NCBI GenBank assembly: GCA_003550325.1
Contig: QKWP01000429.1
Coordinates: 246,912 to 310,911 of the forward strand
Length of the DNA: 64,000 bases
DNA from: Gigaspora rosea
Lineage: Eukaryota > Glomeromycota > Glomeromycetes > Diversisporales > Gigasporaceae
Direction of reading: 5' to 3'
Below, piece after piece: positions 1-11,184 of this stretch. A program made the translations under genes and the position numbers. The notes beneath the pieces were generated by a model. It did no database searches. It saw only the letters and a list, made by a program, of their open reading frames with translations, and had not been told where the DNA came from. Within the stretch, counting starts at the first letter, position 1; the number at the start of each line of letters is the position of its first letter.

Positions 1-96
1 CACAAGATGTTAAAACGAGGATTTTTTTTTCTGAAGAACTAGTTTATATCCAAAATTGCGTAAAATTTTTTTTAATATAATCGATGAAAATTGCAG

Positions 97-1047
97 GGAT
101 ATGGGCTATATGGAAGAAAATATGGTCTCGCGTTAGATAGCATCCTTTCCATGGACCTTGTGGACCCTACCGGACGTCTAATAACTGTAAATAAAGATCA
201 GTATACGGATTTATTCTTTGCACTTCGCGGAGCTGGCGCAAATAATTTTGGAATAGTCACTTCGTTTACATTCAAAATTTATCCTACTCCTCCTAGTGTC
301 ACATCTATTTCATTGAACTATGCGCTTACTAATATCCAGACTGTTTTTGATGCATATAACCAACTTGGTTCGTCACTACCTGATGATATATCATTCTCAA
401 TAGTCATATATAATGGTTCTGTAGAATTTCAAGGTGTTTATCTAGGAACGCAAACGAATGCAAATCAAATTTTGAGTCAATTTATTACACAGTCACAACC
501 AACTTCAACCCAATTTACGGAAGAAAGTTTTTTCAATAGCGTTGTACGATGGGGATTTCAGCAAACAAATGGCACAATATATCCATATCATAGTCCTAGT
601 GACTTTAAGGCAAAATCTTTCTATGTTAAATCACCTGGACTTTCTGCCACAGGTGTTCAATCTCTTATAACCTTTATGAAAGGTCTTCCCACCACTTGTC
701 CGACATATGCAATATTTAAATTATATGCCGGTGGTGCGGCGAATAACGTTCCTGCAAATGCTACAGCATTCGTACATAGGGATGAACTTTATTCAATTCT
801 ATTATTGACAACTTTAAATGGTGATAATGCGACAAACCAACAATGTTTTAATCAATTAAATAGTTTTGGTGAAGCTTTTCAAGCAAATTATACTGATTAT
901 AGTTGTTATCAAAATTATATTGATCGTGATTTAACAGATTGGCAAACCAGATATTATGGAAGTAATTTACCTGCATTAATTGCTATAAAAAAAATTTATG
1001 ATCCTAATAATGTATTTAATTATCCTCAAAGTATTCCTTTAGAATAG
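97..1047 (+). CDS. Berberine-bridge-enzyme-like FAD-linked oxidoreductase, C-terminal part (5' end outside window)
   Basis: The exon starts after the acceptor TTGCAG ending at 96; bases 1-96 are the end of an intron. It reads GYGLYGRKYGLALDSIL, then ALRGAGANNFGIVTSFTFKI, which is the end of an FAD_binding_4 (PCMH) domain. The last ~40 residues (YYGSNLPALIAIKKIYDPNN, then VFNYPQS) are a typical BBE C-terminal domain, followed by TAG at 1045-1047. Enzymes of this family use covalently bound FAD to oxidise sugars, alcohols or alkaloid-like substrates and are often secreted. The N-terminal FAD-linking residues and any signal peptide lie left of the window, so substrate and location cannot be judged. 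The frame is clean, with no frameshift. Family call is confident; substrate unknown. Confidence 0.9.
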   Translation, partial: GYGLYGRKYGLALDSILSMDLVDPTGRLITVNKDQYTDLFFALRGAGANNFGIVTSFTFKIYPTPPSVTSISLNYALTNIQTVFDAYNQLGSSLPDDISFSIVIYNGSVEFQGVYLGTQTNANQILSQFITQSQPTSTQFTEESFFNSVVRWGFQQTNGTIYPYHSPSDFKAKSFYVKSPGLSATGVQSLITFMKGLPTTCPTYAIFKLYAGGAANNVPANATAFVHRDELYSILLLTTLNGDNATNQQCFNQLNSFGEAFQANYTDYSCYQNYIDRDLTDWQTRYYGSNLPALIAIKKIYDPNNVFNYPQSIPLE

Positions 1048-2538
1048 TGTAACGTATAATTAATCAATATTATTAATGTATAATTTTATTGTACCTAAAT
1101 TCTTTTAATAATTCTATAATAAGGCCGCACAAAACTATATAATTAGTTTTCATATCGCGAGCTAGTGATCTGAGACGCGGGCGCGCGGCTTTTTGTTTTT
1201 TTTAAGTAAATTTTTTTTTTTATATAATTCCTAAAATACCTGATAAAAAATTGGCCGAATAATTTTTGACTGATCCGATTAGTTGGCATAATAGATTCAA
1301 TAAAATTGATATATGATTGCTGCCAAGGGAAATTAGTCATCAGGCTTTCAATTATATTATGTTTAGTCAGAGATTGTTTTCGGTACGAAATATAATTGAA
1401 AGTGTGATGACAGGTTTTCTCTTGGTAGCATTCATATATACGTAACTAAAGATCAGGTGACCAATATAAGGTAGTTAGGAACAAAAATAGGATACATTTA
1501 TAGGTCGAAATTCAAAAAAATCAGTTCAAATTGTCAAGTTTTAAAAGTTAAATTTGTAAACTTATCTGTACATTATGTAAGTATGTTGCTTATACTATTA
1601 GAGCTCTATGATGTGCTTATTCGCGCGTTAAAATTATTCTGATTTTGCAAACATATGAGTGCTGACAAAAAAAGAACCAGACTTTGAGACTTTGAATTTA
1701 TAGCTTAATAAACTCGGCTCTTGTAATATCAGATTGATGATAAAATGGAATATAATTCAATTAAATTACACTCAATTGATCAGGCTTTTAGGTCTAAGTT
1801 CATTAATTTATAAACACGAATGCCGAAGTCTAGTTTCCTTTGAAAGCACTTAAATACAAACATATATAAGAGTCGATTTTGTTAACTTTTTTTTTATTCA
1901 GCTAAAGCTAAAAAACAATAACAATTTGTTATAAAATGCATTTATGGGGTTACACCTATCATATGTTTTTATTATGTTTTTTAGATTTTATACAAAATTT
2001 TATCACAAAATTTTTTCAAGTTAATGTTAGTATTTAGGTTAGGATTAAAGTTTGGGAAGGTTTTCGAGGGCATAGAAAATTTTATCTAATTTTTGAGATA
2101 ATGCATACATAGATGTAAAACACCATAGATGCATTTTAGTCATAAATAAAGTTCTTTTTAATCAAAATTATCCGCCTTATTAAATTACCGTAATTTTGCG
2201 AATTTTCAGTAAATTAATTTTTATATAATTTTGAGCACATGTTATGTAGCTTCTAAGATCAAAAATTCATGATTGAATAGTTACAACTCGTACATATTCA
2301 AATCAATAATGCAATAATACTGGCGAAACATTATAAGGCTGGTAATTTGCATATTACGTTAATTCCCGATTTTTTAAAAATCCCGCGCGTGATGCGGGAT
2401 CACGCGCGGGATCCGTCACGATTAATAAAAACATATATAAAAATCATCACTAAGAATATAATTTCTTGTTAAAATAATAATCATTTCTTATAAATCATTA
2501 TAAATAAAATTGCTTATATAGATTTTCCTACTTTAAAC

Positions 2539-2693
2539 TAGAGATTGGAATCGTTTAACCGTTTAAAAATTGCTTCCATAGTTCCGGGCAGAATTATGTT
2601 GGTCATAGGCCAGAATTGATTAATGCTAAATTAAATGATTAAATGGTTAAACTATTAAACGATTAAAGAAAAACTTTAGGCGATTCCAATCTA
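2539..2693. mobile_element. MITE with TIR AGATTGGAATCG and 10-bp target duplication
   Basis: The left end reads AGAGATTGGAATCG and the right end CGATTCCAATCT, its inverse. The flanking decamer TACTTTAAAC occurs at 2529-2538 and again at 2694-2703, as expected for a target-site duplication. About 155 bp with no coding capacity. A 10-bp duplication fits a MULE-type non-autonomous element. Confidence 0.75.
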
Positions 2694-3342
2694 TACTTTA
2701 AACCATTATTTGAATCCTATAATTATTAATTTACCAATTTAGATTTGCCTCAATTTGTTTTTATAATATTATTATATAAATATATATTTAAAAATAATAA
2801 TGGTAACAAAGTGATCAAATCGTATAGTCGTATATAAGAATCAGGTGCATAACCAGGTATAAATGTACTAAAATTTATAAGTCATTAGGTACATACGTAC
2901 AAAAAAAATTTATAAGTAATCAGGTCATATACATACAAAATTCATAAGCGACTCATAAGAAATCCATAATCGGGCTTGTAATTTTTGATCCAATGTTCAC
3001 TTTTATTTCCAATTTTCATCCAATATCACATAAATGATTGGATCGAATTTTATTTAACCTTATCACTCATATTAAATTATCACTGAAATTGGATATTTTC
3101 GCCCATATGCTACAATATTCTTGGTGTATTTTTTTATGCAATAAATTAAAAGTCTAGATTCTCCACTTTATTAATAATAATTTAAAAAATTTATTTCAAC
3201 GTACAACTTGCGTATTATCTCTGTACTTACGTATATACGTACGTACGTACGTGGAACGAGAAACAAATTTGAAAAAGTTAATGCGTGCATAGATTTTTAT
3301 GTACATATACATCAATTACTAATTAGGAATTGTCCTACTTAT

Positions 3343-3464
3343 ATTAAAACAGGCCGGATGATAAGTTAATGCGGGCCAGGTGCCATGGTAACGCAAGCCA
3401 GATAATCTTATATTAAAAATCCCGCGCGGGATCACGCGCAGATCACGCGCGTTGCCCATCACTA
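3343..3464. repeat. Dispersed ~120-bp repeat with GC-rich palindromic end, copy A
   Basis: Starts ACAGGCCGGAT, continues with GCGGGCCAGG and CAGATAATCTTATATT, and ends with CCCGCGCGGGATCACGCGC and GTTGCCCATCACTA. The same order of blocks occurs at 5131-5253. A related GC-rich palindrome alone is present near 2378-2418. Confidence 0.75.
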
Positions 3465-4589
3465 ATTCTTTTAGCATCTTGAAATCTTTAACAGGCATTT
3501 ATTGTGACAGATTAAAATGAAATCAGATTAAAATGAAATATGTATAGTATAAAAAAATTGACAAGCTGCAGAAAAATAAAAATTTTTGGGGCGCATTTTT
3601 TAGGGTTAAGGGTTAGGGTTAGAGGTTAGTTTTAGAGTAGAGTTTATTAAACAAGTATAATGGATTTTAGAGGGTTAAATAGAAACCTACATTTCATTTT
3701 AATCCGATTTCATTATGATCTGCGACATTTATTGATTTTTGAAATTTAACTATTGCGACATTTTCGAACATTCAGATTGTTAAATCTGTAATTTCCTGAT
3801 TAATGTCGTAATAAGACATTGTTTTTTTATATGTCGCACGTGATCGTACTGGCTCTCCGCGTCATCACATGTCACGCAGCTATTATTATTGTTGTATTTC
3901 GCGTATTTGTTGGTTTGATTAGTGTAGGTCATCTAATTGGTGCATTTCTCATGTCCTACTGGGCATTTTATTTATTTGCGCGGTTAATACAATAAATAAA
4001 CTAAGTGCATGAGGTAAAACTTTAGGGTTAGGCCTTAACGTTAGAGTCTATAGGGTTAGAATGATGCTTACTGTATGTAAAATTTCACTCCCGTCATTTT
4101 TAATTAGTGCACCAAGTTCGATTTACAGTAAACATTGGTTTTTGTATATTTTTCTTCTTTTACGCGTGTTTGGATTCTTCATGGGAATAGTCAGAATTTG
4201 CACTCTCCGATTTGGGTAATTTCAATCCTTTTTTGAAATGATATGCACAATTACGTAATTTTTCTTAATTTATCGAAATCATGTGTTATATCATAACAAT
4301 AGACGTGTCAAAAAAAATCCAGAATATATATAAGGAACTATTTTTGCCTTACCTTACACTTTTTATTCGCACATTTTTACATTTTCACTTATAAACTTTT
4401 TCCTTATTGTTAATTTTTTGCTTATATATTTTTCGATTAATCTTCGTTAAATTATACATTTCTTTTTTTTTATTTAAAAACATTTTTTTTGTTTCTATTT
4501 ACATGTTTCTCATACTCGCTAATATGCTATTATTAAAAGATAAGTAACGATCTCCCGTACGATCTCCCGTTAATATATTAATACACTGC

Positions 4590-4752
4590 CTCTAAGCGTT
4601 TCTGGATCCACGCGGTAGTAGCACAGCGGATACAAGTGATTCGTCTGAGGGAGACTGTTTGAAGGCCGTTGGGATGGTTTTCAGGGCATAGTCTCTCACT
4701 ACCAAGTGCTGACAGTAGACGTCTTGTGTGGCACCCAATGGTCTCTTCGATT
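4590..4752 (+). other. GC-rich non-coding island with an A-box-like motif
   Basis: This segment stands out from very AT-rich surroundings by its near-balanced base composition. It contains TAGCACAGCGG (4619-4629), which fits a Pol III A-box, but I find no convincing B-box. It has no long reading frame. It could be an old tRNA-derived SINE, a structured RNA, or part of a transposon. I cannot name it. Confidence 0.3.
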
Positions 4753-5130
4753 ACTTAAAAATTCTAAACTTTATTAGGTCAAAAATCGTCTCTGTTTAGA
4801 GTTTGGTTTTGTTTTATTTCTTTATAAGTCGAAGCTAGTTTTTACTATAAAAAAATAAAACATCCAAACTCTCGTCGATTGGTTCGGTGCTAACTGAAGA
4901 AATTTGATCCTTTGGAATTATAAATAGATTTTGTATTATTTTGTATTAAATTAAATTTTTGTATTATATTTTTATTATTTTAAATTATCGTTATGTCGCG
5001 TAAATAAACTTAATATTACTATCAATCTTTATATAATTTGGTGTACGAACTATATCTTATTTTTTTACATAAAAAAAAAAATTGGTCAAATATATTGTCG
5101 ATGATTAATTAAATTTTGTATTATGTTAAA

Positions 5131-5253
5131 GCAGGCCGGATAATTTGTTAATGCGGGCCAGGTAATATGCTAACGCAGGTCAGATAATCTTATATTAAAA
5201 ATCCCGCGCGGGAGTTTTTAAATCCTGCGCATCCCGCGCGTTGCCCATCACTA
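5131..5253. repeat. Dispersed ~120-bp repeat, copy B
   Basis: Second copy of the repeat at 3343-3464, in the same orientation: CAGGCCGGATAATTTG, GCGGGCCAGG, CAGATAATCTTATATT, CCCGCGCGGG, then CCCGCGCGTTGCCCATCACTA split over the end. The two copies differ at scattered positions, so they are old relative to each other. Function unknown; probably a non-autonomous element. Confidence 0.75.
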
Positions 5254-5535
5254 CATATATATCTGCCGGATAACATCAAATATTGGGCATACGACAAATA
5301 ACAAGAAATTTTTTTCATCGTCTGCCCAATACAGCAATATTGTATACATATTTGACTTTCCCTGTTATTAATAAGTGCGTAGTACGAAGGAATAAGAGAA
5401 TTTTCAGTCCTGCACTACATATGATCTTAAGTAGATCTCCTGCATGACTGCCTCATCAACCTCCTATTAAGTAAATTACAATATTTAGGTAATGGAACGA
5501 TAAGACCGCAAAATGCTAGAGGTTTTGTCAATTAT

Positions 5536-6560
5536 ATGCAAAGATCTGTAGGCGTTACCGGACTTATTAGTTATCGGATTTTAGTTTCCGGTATAAAATT
5601 AATGATTCACAATAGACGAAAACTCTGTTTACATTTTGTCGTTATTTACTTCATAAATATTGTGAAAGCAAGTGTTGCAAATTTTTATCAAGACTCTGAA
5701 CGAACATGGAATCAACGTCCAAAGACTTGGAAATATGTGGATCCAGAGTGAATTATATAGGTGAGATTATTTATAATTAGAGGTCTATTTCAGGGGCTTG
5801 AATTTCGTACGTTTTTTTTTTTTTTAACGTTTACTTAAATTGTATTTTTTTTTATTTTTTTTTAATTAAAAAGAACCTGATACAAAAGGACATGATTATT
5901 ATAAAACAGTCGCTTTAGCTAAAGCAAAGGACCAAATTCCTTTGAAAATAAATTCTATTACTTTGAAGTTGAAATCATAAAGAAGGGAAATGATGGGTAA
6001 ACTTATTTTTCTCATGCCTGAAACTTTTTGTACTTCCTTTTTAATCTTTTTATTAATTATATCGTTTTAAAAGAATTATCGGTGTAGGAATTTGTACATC
6101 TACAAATGATATGCCTGGTAATCACATTATAACCCTTCAATTTTTTAATTAATAACAATTATTAACCCTGTTATAATATCTCAGGACAAGGCGATGATTC
6201 ATGGGGCTATCATGATGATGGTTACTTTTTTTGGCCTGGAAAGTTCAAGCCTTATGGGCCGTCATATACTACTGGTGATACTATTGGATGCTATTTAAAT
6301 TTTAAAGAAGAAGGTGGAATCATGTTTTACACTAAAAACGGAGTAAATATTGGTAATTATCACTTTATCATCATTAAAATTTTTAAGACAATTAGATAGA
6401 TATTTAATATATCAATACTTGTTTTAAAGGAGTTACGTGTCATCTACCAGAAAATTCAGAAAATTCGAAGAAAATTTTGTATCCTTGTGTTGGACTTAGG
6501 TCACAAGGTGGATCTATAGAAATAAATTTTGGTGGTGATAGAATGTTCAAATATTCTGGT
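5536..6560 (+). pseudogene. SPRY-domain exons of a SPRY-TPR gene, with frameshifts
   Basis: Exons can be followed by eye. 5536-5751 ends RTWNQRPKTWKYVDPE. 5870-5990 reads KAKDQIPLKINS and then, one base out of frame, YYFEVEIIKKGNDG. The exon after the acceptor near 6070 reads IIGVGICTSTNDMP. After the acceptor at about 6184 it reads GQGDDSWGYHDDGYFFWPG then YTTGDTIGCYLNF and FYTKNGVNI. The exon near 6431 reads PCVGLRSQGG and INFGGDRMFKYS. Together these are a SPRY/B30.2 domain of the RanBPM-like type, a protein-binding beta sandwich. The break before YYFEVEI is a one-base shift inside a conserved block, so this copy is decayed or the sequence has an indel. The TPR exon follows directly, and SPRY followed by TPR is plausible for this lineage. 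Confidence 0.7.
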
Positions 6561-6653
6561 AAATTTGTTAATTTTAAGCAATTGATTTTTCTCGTACTTG
6601 TTTTATTTATTGAATAAGAGTTTTTTTTTTATCATTATTAATAGCAATGAATA

Positions 6654-7195
6654 ATGATGATATTGACGAAGAATTATATGGAGAAAACTGCCTTGAATAT
6701 TTTTTACAATAATGAATTAGATCAGTTATTAGAAGATTATCCAAATGATTTATTTGCTCTAATGTATCGGGGAAAATCTCGTTTAATTATGAATATGTAC
6801 GAAGAAGCACTTGAAGATTTAAACAAAGTGCTTGAAAGTGAGCCAAAGAATTTACTTGCACTAACTTACCGAGGAAAAATTTATTTTATTAAAGAACAAT
6901 ATGAAAAGGCACTAGAAACTTTGGATAAAGTGCTTCATGATGAACCAAACAATGCACTTGCACTAACGTTTCGTGGGAAAGCTTATTTTATTGTAGGCGA
7001 ATATGAAAAAGCTTTTACAGATTTGACTAAAGCGCTTGAAAGTGAGCCAGAGAATACAATTGCGCTAAGATATCGAGCAGAAACCAATCAGATGATGGGA
7101 AGATATTATGAATCATTCAATGATTTAAAGGAATTATTAAAAGTTAACCCAGATGATGCGTGGACAACAGAATCCCGTGATTTTGTAAACAAAAC
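6654..7195 (+). CDS. TPR-repeat exon ending in a phase-2 splice donor
   Basis: About 180 residues with four 34-residue tetratricopeptide repeats. They begin near LDQLLEDYPNDLFALMYRGK, LNKVLESEPKNLLALTYRGK, LDKVLHDEPNNALALTFRGK and LTKALESEPENTIALRYRAE, each followed by a Y-(E/Y)-(E/K)-(A/S) helix. A half repeat (LKELLKVNPDDAW) follows. TPRs are helical protein-binding scaffolds. Its upstream junction with the SPRY exons is out of frame by one base near 6690, so the true start is unclear; it may begin at 6654 or be spliced from the SPRY exon. At the 3' end the frame would stop at TGA 7197-7199, but that TGA lies inside AAAAC|GTGAGC, a good splice donor at 7196. Splicing there leaves two bases of a codon (phase 2), the phase in which the downstream array reads open. 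Confidence 0.8.
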
Positions 7196-10100
7196 GTGAG
7201 CATGATACGTGCTATTATAAACTTAATTCTCAAAGATTTTAAAATTTTAAAATATAAATCTGCTAATCATTATTGAATATTAAAATTTAAAATCTTTTAA
7301 TTAGAAACGGACAACATAATATTAAATTGTCCACATATTTACATCAAATAACCAGATGGTGAATATCTATATCAAATATTTCGGTTTGAATTTTTAATTT
7401 ACAATTCTAAACAATATATATATATATCAATTTAGGAAGTAAGGATTTAATACCGGACAATTTTGAATTCAAATTCTTTTAATTCAAAAATAAATAACTA
7501 CAAACATATGTACTGTATTTCTAGCTCGTGAGTATTTAAAGCTATTGATTTGTTTTTTTTTTTTTGAAATCAATATTCAGAGTAAATAATATAACTGTAT
7601 TACTACAAGTACGTGAGTATTCACATTCAAAATCAAATTTGTTGAATTAAGTGATATAAATAATATCTGAGCGATCTACAAATTTGTCAGCGCGTGAGTA
7701 TTTAATAATGTGCATTTTTAAAATCTAATTTCGTCATAATATCCAAATAATTTAAATAATTTATAATTTTACGTGTACTATATTGTTAGGGAGTGAGTAT
7801 TTAAATCGTTAAAGCTAATTAGCAAAATACGTAAAATATACATATATATACGTATCATTAGGGCGTGAGTATTTAATATTGTGGCAATATGACTGTTTTA
7901 AATTAAAATCACTCTCGTACAAAATTATTAATAAGACTGTAATCCATAAAAATTGTCAGTTTGTAAGTATTTAAAATCTGATGTACTTAAAATCTAGAAT
8001 CTCATTAATTCAAAAAAATAAATTAACATATACATTCATAAAAATCAACAGCAGGTGAACATCTAAAAACGGAACTTTTTAACCAAAGCTTTAACACAAT
8101 AACCAATACAGTATATATACCCAATAATCAGATTGTGAGTATTTAGTCATGATATTTATCACAAACCAAAAATAAATAGTGCTATTTTAAATAATCCACA
8201 TTTTATTATTATTAGAGAGTGAGCATTTAGAGCAGTGAACATTTATTAAAAACTAAATTCTTGATTCAAAAAATTAAATAATTCGTTATTTATAAAATTC
8301 ACAAACAACATATGCTTACCAGCCGGTAAAACATTAACCGTTTTAAAATTAAATTCTCTTTAATGAAATGACATAACACTATTTATACATATTATTAGAC
8401 CGTGAGTATTTGAAGTTAAAATTCATCCTTGAAATCAAACAATGTAGTCCTAAATATTCAACATACGTATACCTGCTTACTGAATAATTAGGGAGTAAGT
8501 ATTTAAATCATTTTAAAATTCTTTTTAATATGATAACAAAAAGTAATATAATTTTAAATCCTCAAAATTATTAGTTCGTAAGTCATAAATAAATATCTTT
8601 TAAGTCGATATTATTTTCAGTGAAAATGCAATTTACATATATACTATATATTTTAGTTCGTGAGTATTTAGAGCTATGATATAAATATTTTTTAAAATTT
8701 TTAAAAGAAAATAATACAATTCTAACAATTCATCTTTATATAAATTACCAGTCTGTAAGTATCAAAATCATAAACCTTTTAAAATCAAAATTCTAATTTT
8801 AATATAATTGTTACTAGGGAGTAAGTGTTTCAAATGAACATTTTAAAACCAAAATTCTCGTTAATTTGAAATTGAATAATCAAATCCATATGCATATATT
8901 ATCAGTTTGTGAGTATTTTCAAAAATTTTTACGGTGACAGTCGTCGGGACCAGAACGATGTGCAATGTACTGTAATTAGAACAGAATGCACCAAGAGTAA
9001 TTTACGGCCAGGATCAGAATCAAAATTAGGAACAGAATTTTTCATCAGAATACGAAGTGATGAATTCATAAGTATACATTTTAGTGATTATTCGACTTTT
9101 CGCGTTAGATGTTGCATACGTTCTAATTAACATCGTCAATTGATCCGTTCCGATGACTATTACCACGATGACAGATTTTTTCAACCTTTTAAAATAAAAA
9201 CCATTATTAATATAAATATTTTATGTCAAATTGCTAGCTTGTGAGTGTTTTAAAGTTAAACATCTGCTGAATCAATATTTCATAATTCAAAATGCAAAAC
9301 TCTAAACAACATAATTGCATATTTATAGCAAGTGAGTATTAAAAAATCGTACACATTTTTAATTTAAAAAAAATTTATTGAATTTTAAAGGGCAACATAA
9401 CTCTAAACAAATTATATATATTATTAGCACGTGTGTATTTCAATGTCATAAGAATTTTAGCCTAAAACGAATAAAATCTCTAATCAGTCCTAATATGTAA
9501 ACAGGCTGTAAGTACTTTAAAATATAGCTTTTGCTAATCTTTGCTAATTCAAATAGTTAACAAATGTAATTTTTTTTAGGATGTAAGTATTTTATATGTG
9601 AGCATTTAGAATCACACTTCAAAAATTAAATTTCCTTTTTTAAATTTATCAATAATTCTAGTCGGTATGTATTCATAGTTAAATCAAATTCTTTTTAATC
9701 AAAAAATTAACTTCATTTTATATAATTCAAATTATGCAAGAATGCTGTAAGTACTGTATTCGAATTACAAATGAAGTTGAAAAATAATCTAACAATTAGT
9801 AATTTGTATACACTATTAGCGAGTATTTATAATCTCTTTAACTTAAAAATTCACTTAAATTAAAAATTCGCTTTAATTAAAAACAAATAACAACTGACAA
9901 TTTATATATTATTAGAGAGTATGTATTTAGGTTTATAAATATTTTTATTGACAAAATTTGTTTGGTTCAAAAGCTATAAAAATTATACACATTACTAGGA
10001 AGTGAGTATTTAAATCATAAATATTCCTAATTTAATATTTATTTACATAATTGAAATTGAATACAAATAACACGATCTGAATAAACATTATTAGAGAGTG

Positions 10101-11184
10101 AGTATTTAATATTAAAATCGGTTTAAAAACAAATAACAAACAATTATCGTGCAAACACATATGATCATGAAAAAATTTCTTATTGTTATTTTTTGTATGT
10201 TATTACGTAAGCACAACAATCCCAAATTAAAAATAGTTAGCCAATCACAACTTTTAAATCGTGATCATAATTGCACGATAACATCGATATTGGATCATGC
10301 GATGATAAATATCACAAAATTTGTTCTGTCGGAACAAATGATTGGTCGAAACGTGCCGCGTAGCGGCACGTGTAAGCCAATCATTTGCTCCGACAAAACA
10401 AATTTCATGATATTAATCGTTGCATGACCAATATCTTATAATTCACATGTATATAAAATTGCAGTGGGTGAGTATTTATTTAGTCTTGAATAAATTTTTG
10501 ATAATACTATTCATATAATTACAAATCACATTTTTAGCGGGTTGGTATTATTTTAAGATAGGCTCATTTCAAGATCAAAATTCATATTAATTCAAATAAA
10601 TTATTTGAAAAATATATAATTATTAGTCTGTAAGTATTTAAAGTTATATTTAAAACTGGAGCCAACCTTTTAATTCAATTTTAATTATTTAAATGCTTTG
10701 TTGTTAGCTCGTGAGTATTTATAAATATATTTAAAATTAAATTTAAAAGCAAAATAATTTCTTAACGACTATATGTTATTTAGGTGGTGAGTATTTACAG
10801 TACTAAATTCAAGAAAATAATTGGCATAATTATAATAATATATGTATATTATTAGGAGGTGAGTATTTGAAATTACGAATGCTTTAAAATAAATCTATTT
10901 AAAAACTTAATATATACAAATAATATTATTAGATAGTAAGAACTTCTAAAAAAGTTTTAACTAAAAGCAAATAATGTATTCCTAAATAATTATTTATATA
11001 TACGCTATATTATTAGTGAGTAAGTATGCTGTGTTTAAGCTTTACTTAAACTTATACTTTAAATTTGAATAACATATTATGCATTATTAGAGGTAAGTAT
11101 TTGATATTAAATTCTTAAAAATCTAAGGGTTACAAGTGTGTTTAACAATCTATATTTATAATTGAATTGCCATAGAATGGATAA
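7196..11184 (+). CDS. Micro-exon block 1 (exon list and decoded residues)
   Basis: Exon starts and bases: 7356 atg, 7436 gaa, 7525 ctc, 7610 tac, 7691 cgc, 7790 gga, 7862 ggc, 7960 ttt, 8052 cag, 8132 att, 8216 aga, 8323 ccg, 8399 acc, 8492 gga, 8575 ttc, 8657 ttc, 8752 tct, 8818 gga, 8906 ttt, 9238 ctt, 9329 caa, 9428 cac, 9505 gct, 9580 gat, 9662 tcg, 9741 aatgct, 9820 cga, 9916 aga, 9999 gaa, 10095 aga, 10465 tgg, 10538 cgg, 10627 tct, 10708 ctc, 10784 gtg, 10856 gag, 10933 ata, 11017 tga, 11091 zero-length (or 2 nt), 11176 aatggataa. With AC carried over from the TPR exon, phase 2 gives TWNSTAEAFRLDRPDSSLDF, then FNTLIRMLEEKDGGLSWRYE, then MD. Both longer exons stay open only in phase 2 (the 9-nt exon is aat-gga-taa in phase 0). 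The first intron (160 nt) contains TTAG at 7304 followed by aaa and a broken donor, probably a lost micro-exon. Donors are mostly GTGAGT/GTAAGT, with GTTGGT at 10541 and GTATTT at 9823. Confidence 0.7.
8933..9164. mobile_element. MITE inside a micro-exon-array intron
   Basis: The left end GGTGACAGTCGTCGGGACC (8933-8951) is an imperfect inverse of the right end CCGTTCCGATGACTATTACC (9145-9164). It lies within the intron between micro-exons at 8906 and 9238 and is less AT-rich than the surrounding introns. The open frame across it is probably not coding. Confidence 0.65.
10144..10434. mobile_element. Palindromic element(s) inside an array intron
   Basis: 10287-10434 is an almost perfect 148-bp palindrome with arms running from ATATTGGATCATGC to GCATGACCAATAT and a centre at CGTGCCGCGTAGCGGCACG. 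A second, weaker inverted pair flanks 10144-10171 and 10258-10280 (ATCGTGC / GCACGAT). It lies in the intron between exons 10095 and 10465. Confidence 0.75.

Larger units (their letters stand above)
1048..5535. other. Gene-poor AT-rich region with dispersed repeats
   Basis: I see no convincing protein gene here. The stretch contains a MITE at 2539-2693, three GC-rich palindromic repeat cores near 2380-2416, 3416-3460 and 5200-5253, a GC-rich island at about 4590-4750, and otherwise AT-rich sequence with scattered GGGTTAGGGTT-like words (for example 3600-3625, 4022-4060). The minus-strand open stretch at 1143-1340 is low-complexity and I do not regard it as coding. Confidence 0.6.

Noticed and set aside
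3600-3625. Telomere-like GGGTTAGGGTTAG words
   Set aside because: Only a few imperfect copies, no long tract, in the middle of the window.
8216-8230. Extra micro-exon at 8228 (agca before GTGAAC)
   Set aside because: It would need a 10-12-nt intron after the donor at 8219, too short to splice.
10149-10427. 92-residue open frame
   Set aside because: It lies across palindromic elements inside an intron of the array.
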